Of a stretch of DNA of 64,000 nt, positions 47,858 to 59,960 are shown one piece after another. Position 1 is the first letter of the stretch. Each line of letters starts with the position of its first letter. The DNA lies in NCBI GenBank assembly GCA_026120185.1, contig JANUWF010002342.1, positions 4,097,001-4,161,000 of the forward strand, in the 5' to 3' direction. Below the pieces are notes generated by a model. It searched no databases, was not told where the DNA came from, and saw only the letters and a program-made list of their open reading frames with translations. Origin of the DNA: Voacanga thouarsii. Taxonomy: Eukaryota > Streptophyta > Magnoliopsida > Gentianales > Apocynaceae. Made by a program: the position numbers and the translations under genes.

Positions 47858-48283
47858 CATATGTCTTGCTGTTTCAAACCTATGTATAACAAATTTATTT
47901 TCTGTTGATTTTTATTTTTTTTAACAAAAGCAGAAAAAAAGGAGAGAAGTATTTGGGATGTGTTCAGGATATGTTGCAAACATGCAGAAGTCATAATATA
48001 ACTTAAACTCTGTGAAAAGGTCGGTGTACCAGTCACATATCAGCGAAATTTTTGCATTGTTCAGTCCAATGAGCAAAACTTAAAGCAGTTACTTAGACAC
48101 CTAAAAGATGCGAGTTTTCAACAAAGAGTCAAATTTGTTTCATATTTGGTCGTGACTTCTTAAATCTAGCAAAATAAAGGTGCCTGTATTTTCTCTCTCC
48201 TGATGGTTCTATGAAAAGAGATAAGGAAGCTAAGGCCCTAGCAATGGCCGAGAAACCTTTACATCGACTTCGCCATGTGATCA

Positions 48284-50095
48284 TTGCTAAGAAATATGCA
48301 GTTATGTCATAAGAGAAATCAGTCGACAAAAATCTCTATTTCAAATGTCTCCCGGACGGCTATCTTGGGTAATATTGTTAAGAACTCTAATTCTCATGAT
48401 GTTCTGAATACATGTCGAGATATTATTGTATCTATAGGTGGAATCCAGAATTTTATTCTTTACTGTGTTTATCATGATAATATGGAAGCTCGTATAGGAT
48501 TTAAATTCAATATTCTTGAGTTCTTTATGAATAAGACAGAGAATAGGATGGATGTAGATACTAGTGATATATCGATAGTGATTGTGAACCATCATTGTTC
48601 TAAATGTTTAAGGAAATTAAGGCTGAAAAAGAAATTCGTGCTAAAGAAATTGTGGCTTCTGTAATTTCTGGAAAAACCATCACATCTGTTGACTCTAAGT
48701 TGTCTAAAATTCCTATAGCACTAGTAAACCCTATATTTCTGTATGCATTGCAATCAAATCTAGAACCTGACACTGTGAGAAGAGGAATGGATGAAAGAAA
48801 TAGACTGCTATATCTTAGTAGTCAGATTGTTAATGCTGAAGAATCTAACACCTTTGGGATTATGGTTCCCTTTACTCAAGTTGGTGTCCCTCTTGATATA
48901 CCTTCTGAACAACAAGTTGAAGACACTGATACTACCAATGTTCAAATCAAGGAGGCAACGGTCACACCGAATTCAAACCAAATAGGGAAAGGAATACAAG
49001 CTACTGATGATATTGTGATGGAGACTAACAAACAAGTAGATTCTATTGAGTTGGAAATTATTGAAGAGCAGTCCACAGCTAGAAAAAGGAAAGCTAGAGT
49101 CTCTGGAAAAGGAGGAGTACATATGGCAATAAAAACGTCAAAAGACTTACCATGACTTTGGAGGTTTGTATCTTTTATGATAAGGCCCGTGAAGATCAGT
49201 AAAAACAATCTCCAACAAAAGTTTTCTAGAAGAGAAGAAAATTAACTTTACCAACTTTAAATTATTTAATTTAAAAGCAATATTATAGAATGTAGGACTA
49301 CTTAAGTTTGTTGAGTTTGTGGAATAGTACAATGATTCACTTGTGCGTGAATTCTATTCCAACCTTAAGACCACAAAGCCTACTAGAGTAGTTTATCAAT
49401 TTGTATTTATAAGAGGATCTCTTGTTGCTTTCAGTCCTAGGAACATATCAACAATCTTTGACATTACCTATTATAGCACTAAAATAGGTCTTGGAGCAGA
49501 TGTTGATATCTCTCATATTTGTCAAGCACAGGAGAAATGGTTCATACGTGGCCGACAGAGGGCTATTTAAAATCTTCAACTTTAACAAAATTTTACTTTA
49601 TGCTTTAGAAAATTTCTTGTTATAACTAGTTTTCTACTCACAATATTTCTATTATACTCAGGGAACGAGCTGTGTTGTTGTATAAAATTAGGTATGGTAT
49701 GAAATTTAATTTGGGTGATTTGATATTTTATCAAGTGGTAGCTTGCCCAACTTAGTACTCATGGCACCATTCTGCTGCCATACCCCTATCTGCTCATTGA
49801 GTATTTGAGTGCTTGTCTGAGTGACATGGTCTTGATCAAGTCTGACGTATCAAGGTTCCCAAGCCTCCATTCAAGAAGCCACCTGTTAAAACCCCTAGTA
49901 CTGTCACTGTGAAGTAGCCTACCTTGCGATCTCCAAGGATTAGTAGTGTGCCTCTTGATCTTCTAGTTCTTAATCTTCTATTCCTAATATTGCTGCCTTG
50001 CTAAGCTTCTGTCAATGCTATTCTAAGCAAGCTTCATACTGTCATGGTAATCCAACAGCAAATTGAAACTGATCTTCTCTCCCTTTCAGAACTTT
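48284..50095 (+). pseudogene. Element F extra downstream ORF (Sirevirus env-like/aORF), PF20167-like part
   Basis: Sireviruses often carry an extra frame after pol. Here 48604-49155 is open for 183 codons (MFKEIKAEKEIRAKEIVASV...), with a Lys/Arg-rich end TARKRKARVSGKGG. After a gap, 49343-49570 reads REFYSNLKTTKPTRVVYQFV, FIRGSLVAFSPRNISTIFDI. This resembles the REFY-N-L...V-RG-V-FS block of the Transposase_32/plant transposon protein family. Later KFNLGDLIFYQVVACP and HGTILLPYPYLLIEYLSACL fit the same family. Stops break it into at least three pieces. No function can be assigned from sequence. Confidence 0.55.
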
Positions 50096-50199
50096 GATTA
50101 GCATATTATTTGATCCAAAAGGGGGAGTAGAAGTGGATTCAGCAGGAGTTTATATTTTCTGGCTGGGACGCATTGCTGCTACATTTTACTTGAGCAAGT

Positions 50200-50223
50200 T
50201 TTTTTTTTTTTGGGGGGGGGGGG
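50200..50223. repeat. T-run followed by G-run
   Basis: About eleven T then twelve G in a row. Homopolymers of this kind are prone to length errors, so the exact count is uncertain. Confidence 0.7.
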
Positions 50224-50435
50224 ATCAAGTTGAACGAATTTGAATAAGTTTTATTTGGGTCTTGTAACAGTAATTAGGGATGCTTTGCTAATATTTCTCT
50301 ATTGCTATTTCCGTATTATCTGCTCTGAATAATATCTGCACATCTATGTGGCTGGAGTTCTATTGTTCTATATCTATTATGGTAAGGACTTTGTTGAATC
50401 TGGATTTTGCATCAAACAATGCCAAATGGGGAGAT

Positions 50436-51100
50436 TGTTAGGGTCAGTTGTGTTAAGGTTGTCATTTGATAGGTCTTTTTGACAAAGAGAGTTCTTGACA
50501 AACTGATTTTTTTTTTTTTAATATTTGTGAACAGTGTAGTTGGCAAGTTTGATAGATGATAAATTTAAAGTAGTTTGGGAAACTAAAGTTCCGGAAATCT
50601 AGTACGTATCTTGGAAAGAATCTATCGGAGATTTTACATGATAGAGTTTGGATCCAAGTATTCAGAGGACATGTACTGTACTGTTTTAGGAAACTGTGAA
50701 GAAAAAAACTTTTTAGCAATCTCCAAATTCAATAAGGAATCAATTACTCTATTCGAGTATAAGAAGTTGACTTTGATGTTATGGATGCTGTGTAAGATAG
50801 AGAAAACTGGAGCATGAAACTCATTGTAATTCTTTAGAGCTTAGTCGGTGTTTGTAGAGTGAGAGAATTAATGTTTGTATTCTGAGAGTGTTCTGAAGCA
50901 TACACAATTGATGAAGCCTTTAGTTATTCATTGCTAGAGTATGTTTTATTGATTCAAGTTTGTTGTTTCTGTAATCATTATCTTGTGAGGGGCTTGGATG
51001 AAAATCTTTCTTCATATCAAGTACCTTTCTGGTATGAAAGGTTTCTGGAGTCAAACAAAAACCCGCTAAGTTGCTACAACAACTATTGATGGGAGATCAA
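50436..51100 (+). repeat. Element F 3' LTR (right end approximate)
   Basis: It starts TGTTAGGGTCAGTTGTG directly after the tract AATGGGGAGAT. The phrase CTTGTGAGGGGCTTGGATGA near 50984 resembles the conserved interior of Sirevirus LTRs. The right border was not resolved, and no second LTR is available for comparison. Confidence 0.65.
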
Positions 51101-52523
51101 TCATGGTGATTGAGTTCAACAATGGTCTTCTATTAATTTGACCAAAAAGAAAAAAAAAAGGGTTTTGTTCACGTTATTAATTTATTATGTTTGTTAAACT
51201 TTTTATTTTATAATTTATCAAACTAATATAACTACAAACCTTATACCAAACCTTACAAATATTATTATTCTTATAAATTTACTCCTTATATTTATATTTT
51301 TATGTTTAATTTGAGATGCTTCTCTCCCAAGACAAATAAATCTCTATCAATTGGGGTTTCTTAAATTTTAATTTATTTTAGATAGGATTTTTATTTTTTG
51401 TGAAGAAATTTGGACAAAATATCATTTTTTTTTAATAAAATTTCACAAATGTTTATAAAATATAAAAACTCGTTACTTAAAAAAAAAAAAGTTGATTATC
51501 AGCTAAAAAAATTGGTTAATAATTAGTCAAAATAAGTTAGTAATCAAGATTTATCAATTGATTGTCAATCAATTTGATCAACAAGTAAACCCTAGTTGAT
51601 AATTGTTATCAACTAATTTTTTTGAATTAGTTGATAATTGTCCATTGAGTTAGTCGCGATAGTTATTGTCGGAATTTTCACACTTACATTGAGAGTTCAA
51701 ATCTCTCCTAAAACATAAGCTATGTGCACATCTTTGAGTAACGATTGCGAGTTCCTTTATTAATAAAAAATATTTTTGAAAAAGAGTTAGTTGATAATTA
51801 TAAACAAAAATTTAGTTAAAATTTTTGATTTATTATTATTACTAATTATATATAATATTACTTAAAAAATATTTTAAAAAAATAAATAAGAACTTAGCTA
51901 ATTCCACATATATATATATATATATATCAAAAATATTTTTAAAAAGAGTCAGTTGATAATTATTAATGAAAATTTAGTTAAATTTTGATTTATTACGATT
52001 AAAAATTATATATATAATATTACTTTAAAAATAATATTTTTAAAAAATAAATAAGTACTTAGCTAATTCCATTATAACAATCCAAATCGGTACAAACACC
52101 AATATCAATGCCCCTATCACATAATGCTATAGGGGACCAATTTAAGTGGTAAGTAACCAAAGAAACAATAGGAGATAACCTACTTAACCTCTCTATTACA
52201 TATTCTAGGGGTGTGGACTACTTTTCATACTTTCCTAAAAGATAGGAATTTTTTTTTTTTAGCCTCCTCGATTGGAGACTGAGCTCTCCAGTCTTTTGTG
52301 TTTTTACATCCATTGAGAACTTGCACTTCTTTTTTCTTTTCTCACTACATTAATTGAGCCAACTTTAATAATTGCATATTCGCAATTAAGGGCGTTGACA
52401 CATTTAAGTGTCTAGAGGGCAACTCTAGCTTTTACAACGTAGACCTCACTAACTTTACAATTGTCTATCCAAGAACTATAATTTCTTCTTGGATGGTCTC
52501 TTGTCAGACATGCAGTGATGGAC
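51101..52523. repeat. AT-rich repeats with a 163-bp tandem duplication
   Basis: The block TATTTTTGAAAAAGAG...TTAGCTAATTCCA occurs at about 51770-51905 and again at about 51934-52070. Upstream, AGTTGATAATTGTTATCAACT near 51594 is a short palindrome whose half recurs several times. GAGTTCAAATCTCTCC near 51692 is a B-box-like sequence of the kind in tRNA-derived SINEs, without a clear A box. 52080-52500 shows no gene. Confidence 0.5.
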
Positions 52524-52680
52524 GGGAAATTCTTGCGTGCACCCGGTGCACGTGCACCGAGTGCTTTGCATGATTGTATTACATGCTGATAAAGTTGTAT
52601 ACAACATTTGCTGTATAATTTTTAATACATACAGTACAATTATCTAAAGCATCCGATGCACGTGCACCTAAGAATTTTCC
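52524..52680. mobile_element. 157-bp MITE, Mutator-like (MULE-type)
   Basis: The left end reads GGGAAATTCTTGCGTGCACC. The right end, reverse-complemented, reads GGAAAATTCTTAGGTGCACG, so the termini are inverted repeats of about 35-45 bp that also contain the palindrome GTGCACGTGCAC. The flanks GTGATGGAC (52515-52523) and GTGATGGAA (52681-52689) are a 9-bp target duplication with one difference. The 9-bp duplication suggests a Mutator origin; if the true duplication is the perfect 8-bp GTGATGGA, hAT is the alternative. Confidence 0.85.
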
Positions 52681-52799
52681 GTGATGGAAAGGCTAGGACA
52701 TACTGTAGTATCGAAGTTAAATTTCAAGGATCCTCTTGAAGGAGGTCTCCACTCAAAGGTCCTTGAACTTGGAGATTTCTTAAATCTCCTGCTAAGTGC

Positions 52800-55612
52800 T
52801 GCCAAAAACTATGGCTAAGCTGTTAAGGATTCAAGATCTAATTCGTGAAGCATCCTCTCATTTGAGTTCCTTGACTTCTGATGTTAAGGATTTCACCTCG
52901 AATTGCAAGCGTTCATTCACTTCTTGTAGTTCTTGAATAACCTTGTATAATGATTCGTTAACACTTTACAATTCTGACCTTTGGACATATTTTGTAGACT
53001 ATGCTGACAAACAAGATAAAGAGGATGACTTGTATACAATGGATTTTTTTAGATAGCTCAAAGTAAGGGATCCCATGCCATGGACTGTATTATCCTTTTT
53101 TGGTGGTCCTACAACTCGCAACCAAACATCAATCTTGTTAACTGGTTTTGGTTGCTCCCCTTCTGGTGTTTGATTTGTTATTAGCTCCATCTGTTTTTGC
53201 AATTCCTCTTGGTACCTTGCCTGTGACAATGAAAACAGTATAATATCAATAATAACCCAATAACAAAATTTATACATGCTACTAAAATAATCCCAACAAA
53301 ACAGCCTTCCAAAAAAATAGCCCCAACCAAGAACAAGTTTCCAAAGAAAAGAGAAGATAGAGGGGTTGTTTCAGAGCTTGCATGAGCAGCAACTTCACTA
53401 CATTTTTCTAGCCACTCACTCACATTTTTCCAACCCTAAACAAGAGGGCAAGAACCCCTCTCACTATAGCCATTTTGCTCACATTTTTTCAGCCACTTCG
53501 GTCACATTTTTCCAACACTAAACAAGAGGACAACAATCCCCCTAATTGAAGCCACATCACTCACATTTTTTCCTGCCACTTAACTCAAAATTTTTCATGT
53601 AGTAGTATATTACCACTCAATTCACCAATCAAAAATCAACTCCCCTGAACAAAACAATCAAGTCAGCACTCTACCACAATCAAACCAATTGTTCCAACAC
53701 AAGTTTTAATATACCCAATACTATTACAACCCACATTTCACAACTCAATCAAACAATTAACATACTCCTCCTCATAATTACCACAGCAAAAACTTAACAA
53801 TCTACATTTCAAAGCTCAAATCACTAGCCAACCAACACAAATGCAGTAATTAACCAACACAAATTAACCAATAAAACTTAATTTCTCTTGTCAAGTTTAA
53901 TAGTATAAAACCAATATCCAGTCAACTATAACTCAAGCTTAACATTTCACATCAAAGGTAGCTCAATCATATATTAGTTTAAACTCAGCAGGCAAAATCA
54001 GAATACAACTCAACACAGTCAACTCAATTCAATTCAATTTTTAGAGCCAATCTTAATACCAATTGCACAATCTAGTTCATAGCAGTTTAAGCCCAATCAC
54101 ACAATACCAATTAAATTTTCTGTCTAATTATAACACCAATCCTTAACAATCAATAATTCAAACTACTGTGGATTACTAGTTAATATTGTGAAAACAATAA
54201 TTTCATTGGATCCCCATTAAAATAACACCACAATCAGATTAGATCTCGTAAAACCAAAAGTAGAAATATGTTAATCTTGTATTTTAGTGGATATGACACT
54301 TACGTATATGTCCTCAAGTCGCTTGTCAATAAAGACAAGTTTTAGCACCTCTGGCAGCTCCTTTTCCCCCTCTAACATTAGCCTTTCTCTTTTTAGTACT
54401 TGCTCAACCTCACATTCAGTGTTTGTTGTGTGAGTGAAGACATAGATGTCCATCTGCGAATATTCTCTATGGTATTTCTCCTCCTACAAAATTGTCATAA
54501 TATGTAAGTTGTAACATATTATACATAAGAACAATAATTACAAATATATTTCAAATGATAAATTAGAAGAAAATTATATGTATTATACAAGCTTTCTCTT
54601 GTGTATAGTTGTTACGACGGATTCTCCTGAATGATTTGAGGCTCCTAAAACACTCTTCTTATTTGCTGACATAGTCTTTGACATTTTCTTGAATGCATCA
54701 CTATCCCAATATGCTCGAAGCTTATTGTAATGCTCCTCTTTTATGAAATCATGAGAGATATGTCCATTTCGTACTTCTTCCATCAAGTACCTATAACTGT
54801 TATGGGCTTTTTTTCCCCATCTTTCTCTCATGATCGAATCATATTTGTGGTCCCATTTGCATTGTTTTTGTAGTTTTCCCATACAAAATTACCAAATTAG
54901 TATAATAAGCATAAAATACAACCTATAGCTATAATTGAAAAAAATAAATTTAATACTTACAGCCCACTCAGCGTACCATACATGCCTTGTGGTAGGTAGG
55001 ACCTTTTTCCAAGTAGGATATAGTCTCGAAAACATAGATTCTATTGTTGGATGAATAGATCGCTCTGGTTTGTTGAGCGGCTTGGCATTGTAAAGAATCC
55101 TACAATAGAAAAATAAATATTTAAGGATTTTGCTTGATACATTTAGAATGAATACTAAATTTCAAAAAATAACAACTTTTGAAATCACTTACTCATCCCT
55201 TTTAATCTAATATTCAATCTTGCCCTGTGCTGGCATAGTAATAGCTATAGATAAGTTAGAGTTTTGCACATTATCCTGAGTTGGAGTAGACTCAACTTGA
55301 TCATTAGGAGTGATAGGCACAACTCACTCATTGTGAATGATTAACTCGGCTTGCTCAAAACGAATCTCTAGCTGGACGCTTTCTCTAGAATTGCTACCAT
55401 CGTGGCCATCAGTAAGAGCAGGCAATGTAGGCGGTGGAGTACAAAACTCATCTGCTACTCTGTGGCTAGTATTTGGAGAATTCTAATTTTCTGTTGGGGG
55501 TGAATTCAATGGTTGACCCTCGAAGTCGTTATTTGATTGGGCTACACATCGCCCTATCTTTCGCCCTTTTTTTTTTTTTTTTTTGCATTCCTTTCCTATC
55601 AGGTGTCATCTG
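52800..55612 (-). pseudogene. Transposase_24 (Ptta/En/Spm plant transposase, PF03004) gene, decayed
   Basis: Several exon-like segments on the minus strand line up with the plant transposase family PF03004 that accompanies CACTA elements. 55098-54961 gives IESMFSRLYPTWKKVLPTTR and ends at a GTAAGT donor. 54882-54583 gives YDSIMRERWGKKAHNSYRYL, LRAYWDSDAFKKMSKTMSAN and, later, a degenerate G-HTGGS-type region. 54453-54271 starts MDIYVFTHTTN, the family's D-FVYTHT motif. 53222-52999 gives QARYQEELQKQMELI and IDVWLRVVGPPKKD, then GMGSLTLSYLK in the W-EVVGG-KKGRVYGLG region, followed by a coiled-coil-like VNERLQFEVKSLTSEVKELK. The first segment has stops and a 22-bp A-run. Exon borders are only partly clear. 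Confidence 0.7.
53354..53590. repeat. Dispersed direct repeat, copy 1 (inside an intron of the transposase gene)
   Basis: The phrase GGGGTTGTTTCAGAGCTTGC begins here and again at 55688 (copy 2, to about 55800). Both continue with AGCAGCAACTTCA and blocks of GCCACTTCACTCACATTTTT. The two copies lie in the same orientation, one inside and one just outside the gene. Confidence 0.7.
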
Positions 55613-56429
55613 AAAATAATGCATAGAAAATAAGTGACTATATCATTGAAAGAGAGGAAAAAAGTAAATAGAGAAAAGAGAAAATAAAGGGGTTGTTTCA
55701 GAGCTTGCAGGAGCAGCAACTTCAGTCACATTAACAAGAGGACAAGAATCCCCCTCACTGTAGCCACTTCACTCACATTTTTCCAGCCACTTCACTCACA
55801 TTAAGGAACTTTTTGATGTAAATTTTGATGGCTGAAGTTTAAAGAATGCATGTAGTTATGGGGAAACTTTTTGTTGTGAGCTATTCAATGTTAGGGTGTT
55901 AACCTGTGGTCAAGAAGGTTGTTTAGTGCATTTTTCATTCTTATTTGATGATTTATGAGGTGAAAGAAAATGCAGATAAATGGCCAAAAAAATAGAAACC
56001 TAGGCTGAAAGTAGTAGCTAAATAGCAAAAATTTATAAAAGAAATAGAGTAACACAGAGAATCCTTTAAGCTGTCACACCAAGAGACAAGAAAACCTTAG
56101 GAATTACTCTATACACTGTTGGACATCTCACTTTAAGGTTGATTATGCCATACAATCTTAGTAACTGAGGTAAGATGCAAAAAAATTTATAACTAACTCA
56201 AGACATCATAAAATTATAGGTAAGAACTCCATTGCTTATAGACGTTAGAGATGGCCATAGGGAGTATGTTGTTCAGGTGTTGTTCTGGTCAGATACAAAT
56301 GGAATTTTCCAAGAGGAAAAGAAATGGAAGTTTACATATATAACATTGTTCATACAAGCTACAATGACAGAAAATAATGCATGGACACTACCTAAATATA
56401 CTCTGCACTATTTTCCTTCCCATAGGAGT
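55613..56429. other. Spacer with second copy of the dispersed repeat
   Basis: 55684-55800 is the second copy of the repeat at 53354. The rest is AT-rich with no recognised gene. A short plus-strand frame at 56232-56453 matches no family I know. Confidence 0.4.
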
Positions 56430-56895
56430 TCGCAATTAGTGAAGAGGCTTTAAAGAGAGTAGAAATCTATAACTTGAGAGAGTGTGGGTTTTGCATTCGT
56501 GACCTTTCCAGTGTTAGAATTGGACATTTAACTATCTTGGGTTTAGTTTGGTATTTGGTTAATTTTAGGGGATTCTTAACAAGTTCATGTCTTATACTCT
56601 ATTTCTCATTCTTGATTTTCTCGTTTCCAATATCGTGTGAGGTGATGTTGATTCTCTAGGTTTATCCATTATAGATAGTTTATTCTTTTAATTTGATTAG
56701 GCTAAACAATAAAAGAAGAGTTAGTAGTGGTACATTTATCCCTTCCATAAGGATCTTCGATACTTGCCAATAAACTCTATATTACGCGATGGGTTTACTT
56801 ACTCAATTATGTGTTTTGTGTATATTGGCATTTTAATTAAAATTTGATTGTGTGTGTTTGTTGGTAATATTTTCCATACTCGAAATCACACAACA
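56430..56895 (+). mobile_element. Truncated gypsy LTR (right part only), element A family
   Basis: It matches the last third of element A's LTR: GTGTGGGTTTTGCATTCGTG, GGGGATTCTTAACAAGTTCA, AGGCTAAACAATAAAAGAAG, and the end AAATCACACAACA. The left part is missing and no primer-binding site follows, so it is a fragment. Confidence 0.8.
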
Positions 56896-56929
56896 ACTGT
56901 CTTGGTCAAGTAGATAGGGGTTTATTTGA

Positions 56930-57330
56930 AAGTGGTGTTTATGATCTTAAGAATATTATACTTCTTGTCCACCATATTTGTATAAAACTCCTTAGCAAGA
57001 GTAGGATAATAGACATATTTCAAATCTAAAATAGGCCCCTATCCAAGGCGTCTAAACAAAACCCTATCTTATAGATCATTGTCTAACACTGTGTCAATAG
57101 TCCTCTCAACCAGGATCTTATTATTAACTCGCTTATTATACCATTCATCAAATCCCTGATCTACAAACTGCCTCAAAAGAACAATAGGCTCAGAACCCGA
57201 ATGTGGAGCTTGGGAAGAAGAGGTTTCACCCCTGTTTCTTTTAATGGGAAACTTGATGGTAGCATGTTCTACTAGGTAGCTTATTTGTAGAATGGTGCTA
57301 AAATAAGAGCAAAAAGGAAAATGCACAAGA
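56930..57330 (-). pseudogene. Second Transposase_32-like fragment
   Basis: The minus strand reads FVDQGFDEWYNKRVNNKILV, then in a shifted frame a counterpart of RRLGWG and YPTLAKEFYTN. It corresponds residue for residue in pattern to element C's FVDASCEEWYSRKASNKIIV block at 17870. It is a piece of a related non-autonomous element, possibly extending into the anonymous DNA to its right. Confidence 0.65.
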
Positions 57331-59149
57331 AATTGGAAAGAGAAACTTTTCCCACTATCACAACTTCAACAACTCCACAAATCACCCATAAAAATTCAAA
57401 AAGAAACACAACCACATGAACACAAAACCAACACAGTTTCTAATCCCTTCCACCAATTTCCACATGTAAAACAACACAAATATAAGCTAAATTCAATATC
57501 CAATCCCAATCACCTTAGCAAAACCATAACTTAGAAAATACAAGTCAACAATTGCTCAGCACTTATTGATCACATACCTCACCATAAAACATATATCCAA
57601 GAAAAATAGACAGATAATGACAAATCAAAGCATACACTATCAATGCCTTAATATCCAAGGATTGCAAAAACATTTAGGCCTTAAAGTCACTGAAATAACA
57701 CAAAATTCACTTCATAAATCACCCAAATTCAATAAGACATTCAAAAACTCCTGTGGCTCAGCATCAATACCATTACCAATATTCACAAAATTAGCTAAAT
57801 TCAAAGAAAAATTAATTCTATGAAGAAGAAACACTACAGTTAAAGATACAACCGTGGGCAAGAAATTGTTGATAGCTTTAATGGCATGCTAATTTGTGTT
57901 TTGAGTGTCACTAAACTTTATAAATCTCATGAAATGCTTCAAAAATTTTAACCTATTTTTAGTGGATGTGAAGGGATTGTAAGAAAAAGTTCAAAGATTT
58001 GGTGGAGAAATGCAAAAGCCGAGAGTGTGTAGTGTTTTAAATGGTAGTTAAGTGTAAGATTTTGTGGGAAATCGAAGTCAATTAAAGAAATCAAAAGATG
58101 GGTGAAATAGGATCTTGAGCGACACTGGTTAAAGAATGAAAATCTAGTTGTTTCCATCTAGCTTGATATCGACCAACAACATGGTTAGAGAATGAAGATT
58201 ATACTTGATTGCAGCATTTACTCTTGAAAAACAAGAATAGAATATCATGCTTCTAGTGCTAGAAGTTTCAAAAGGTTATACACAGCTTCCTTTTAGTGCA
58301 TGTATGAAATCTTGTGTAAATGCACTGTATACACATCAAATGCATATAACTCTCAAGGAAACAAGAATGAGATTTGATATCGAATAAGGTAAATTTTCCA
58401 GAAATTTTGTTGCCCTGTTGTTAACAACTAAATATCTTTGTTATGGCTATAGACAATTCAGTGAACACCACATTCTAATGAAGACCATGGCACATGGCTT
58501 AAGATACTTATCCAATAAAGAGACAACAAAGAAGAATAAAACCATTATCAACTATCATGGCATTTGTTTACATGTATATGCTCTAGTTGGATAACATTGA
58601 AATTTTTGTGTAGTTTGAATAAAGTAGTTCATAAGAACAATCAAATCTTGTGCTTGAGTATCTTACATTAGGATTCTTTCAGTTGACAGTGAACTTTCAT
58701 GATTGCCATTCAAATTCTCTCTTCATTAGTTTGTATTTTCAATGGATCTACCTACCGTAGGTCAGCATTATTTGATCTCAGAATGAGATCTTTCTTATTT
58801 CAGGTTTTTAGGTAAAAAAAGATTATGACAAGAGTCCATTCAATCTAAACAGAGACTAGCATTTAGATGTCCAGAAATGGAACCTCTATATGGCACCTAA
58901 AGTCAAAATGAATTTTGTGTTCCTCTTTTCCAAATACAAATATGAAATTGTTACCACTCTTTATTAATTGTCAGATTAAAATCATATATCAATTACTGCT
59001 ACTACCTAGGGGAAAATTGATGAAAATGAAACAATTACTATTAACATTATTAAACAGTTTTGGAGGACTAAAGATAATGTAATTTTTAAGACTGTAAACA
59101 GATGATACCATGCAGCTATAGTAGAAAGATAATAAATACAAAACAAGGG
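57331..59149. other. Anonymous AT-rich region
   Basis: No gene, repeat end or tandem array was recognised. The first part (57331-57600), rich in CACAA and CCAA, resembles the leader of the Transposase_32 ORF in element C (18000-18200) and may belong to the same decayed element. Confidence 0.4.
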
Positions 59150-59880
59150 GATAAATATAGAAACTTTGACATTTTCTCAAGCAGAAATACAATACAAAAA
59201 AAATGAAGTACAAAAATTATATGGTGGCATAAATACAGAAGCATTGGTTCCTAAAAGAAAATTGCACAAAAACTATATACTACAAAACAAAACTGATTCC
59301 ATCAACATTAATTCCTTCCTTAGGAGTACAAAGTAGATATCAACTAATCTTGAACATAAAGTCAGCATACTTAACACTGTGAAGGAGAGAGCAAACATTT
59401 TGAACAAACCACTCCTTTTGGACCACCAAGCATACACCTCAAGAATCTAACTTTTACAAATTAAGAATCCTACTGTGTGCTTTACAAAAGAAACCTACAT
59501 GCCAATCCCCAAATTTTTCTTAAGTCTAGCCAAAAGAGCTAAACTTGAAAAGAAAAACCAGCTATTTCAAATTTCAAATCATACTGTGCCAAAAATATGA
59601 ATGCATTGGTTTCTAAAAAAATGCACAGTACAAAAACTATCTATAGAAATACAGAAGCTAATGGAGTTTCCCAAGCAGAAATGCAATATAAAAATCATAT
59701 GGTGACAAAAATACAGAAGCATTAGTTCCTAGAAGAAAAATATAGTACAAAAACTATATACAGAAATATAGAAGGTCATGGATTTTCCTGAGTTAAAATG
59801 CAGTACAAAAAATGCAATACAAAAATCATATGATGGCATAAATACAGAAGCATTAACATTTTCCTAAGTAGAAATGCCAG
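59150..59880. repeat. Degenerate tandem repeats
   Basis: The phrase TACAGAAGCATTGGTTCCTA and its variants recur near 59236, 59717 and 59846. They are linked by AGTACAAAAACTATATA and AAAAATCATATGGTGGCATA blocks. Units are about 100-130 bp and uneven. Confidence 0.6.
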
Positions 59881-59884
59881 TAAA

Positions 59885-59960
59885 AACTTTCTCTGGTAAA
59901 GTGGTAGAGGAAGTTGGTTGTGTGAAACCCCAGTCGAAACCAACCTTAGAGTAAGGGGGT
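59885..59960 (+). other. Possible SINE fragment
   Basis: TCTCTGGTAAAGTGGTAGAGG resembles a tRNA-type A box context, followed by GTTGTGTGAAACC and GAGTAAGGGGG, as in some plant SINEs. No good B box and no poly(T/A) tail with duplications was found. Confidence 0.25.

Larger units (their letters stand above)
34191..51100 (+). mobile_element. Element F: Sirevirus-like Ty1/copia element, 5' truncated
   Basis: Gag, protease, integrase, reverse transcriptase and RNase H of copia order are followed by a long extra coding region and then by CCAAATGGGGAGAT and an LTR start TGTTAGGGTCAG. The extra downstream frame, the gag type and the GGGGAGAT tract fit the Sirevirus (SIRE1/Maximus) lineage. The 5' LTR and first half of gag are gone where J begins. 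Integrase is split at 36249/45443 by solo LTR G, which carries copia element H. The right end is approximate. Confidence 0.8.

Noticed and set aside
53181..53423. 80-codon minus-strand ORF with hydrophobic segments, possible membrane protein
   Set aside because: It spans an intron of the transposase pseudogene and the dispersed repeat; hydrophobicity follows from T-rich DNA and no family was recognised.
56232..56453. 73-codon plus-strand ORF as a host gene exon
   Set aside because: No recognisable family, no splice signals that fit, and its end overlaps the start of the gypsy LTR fragment.
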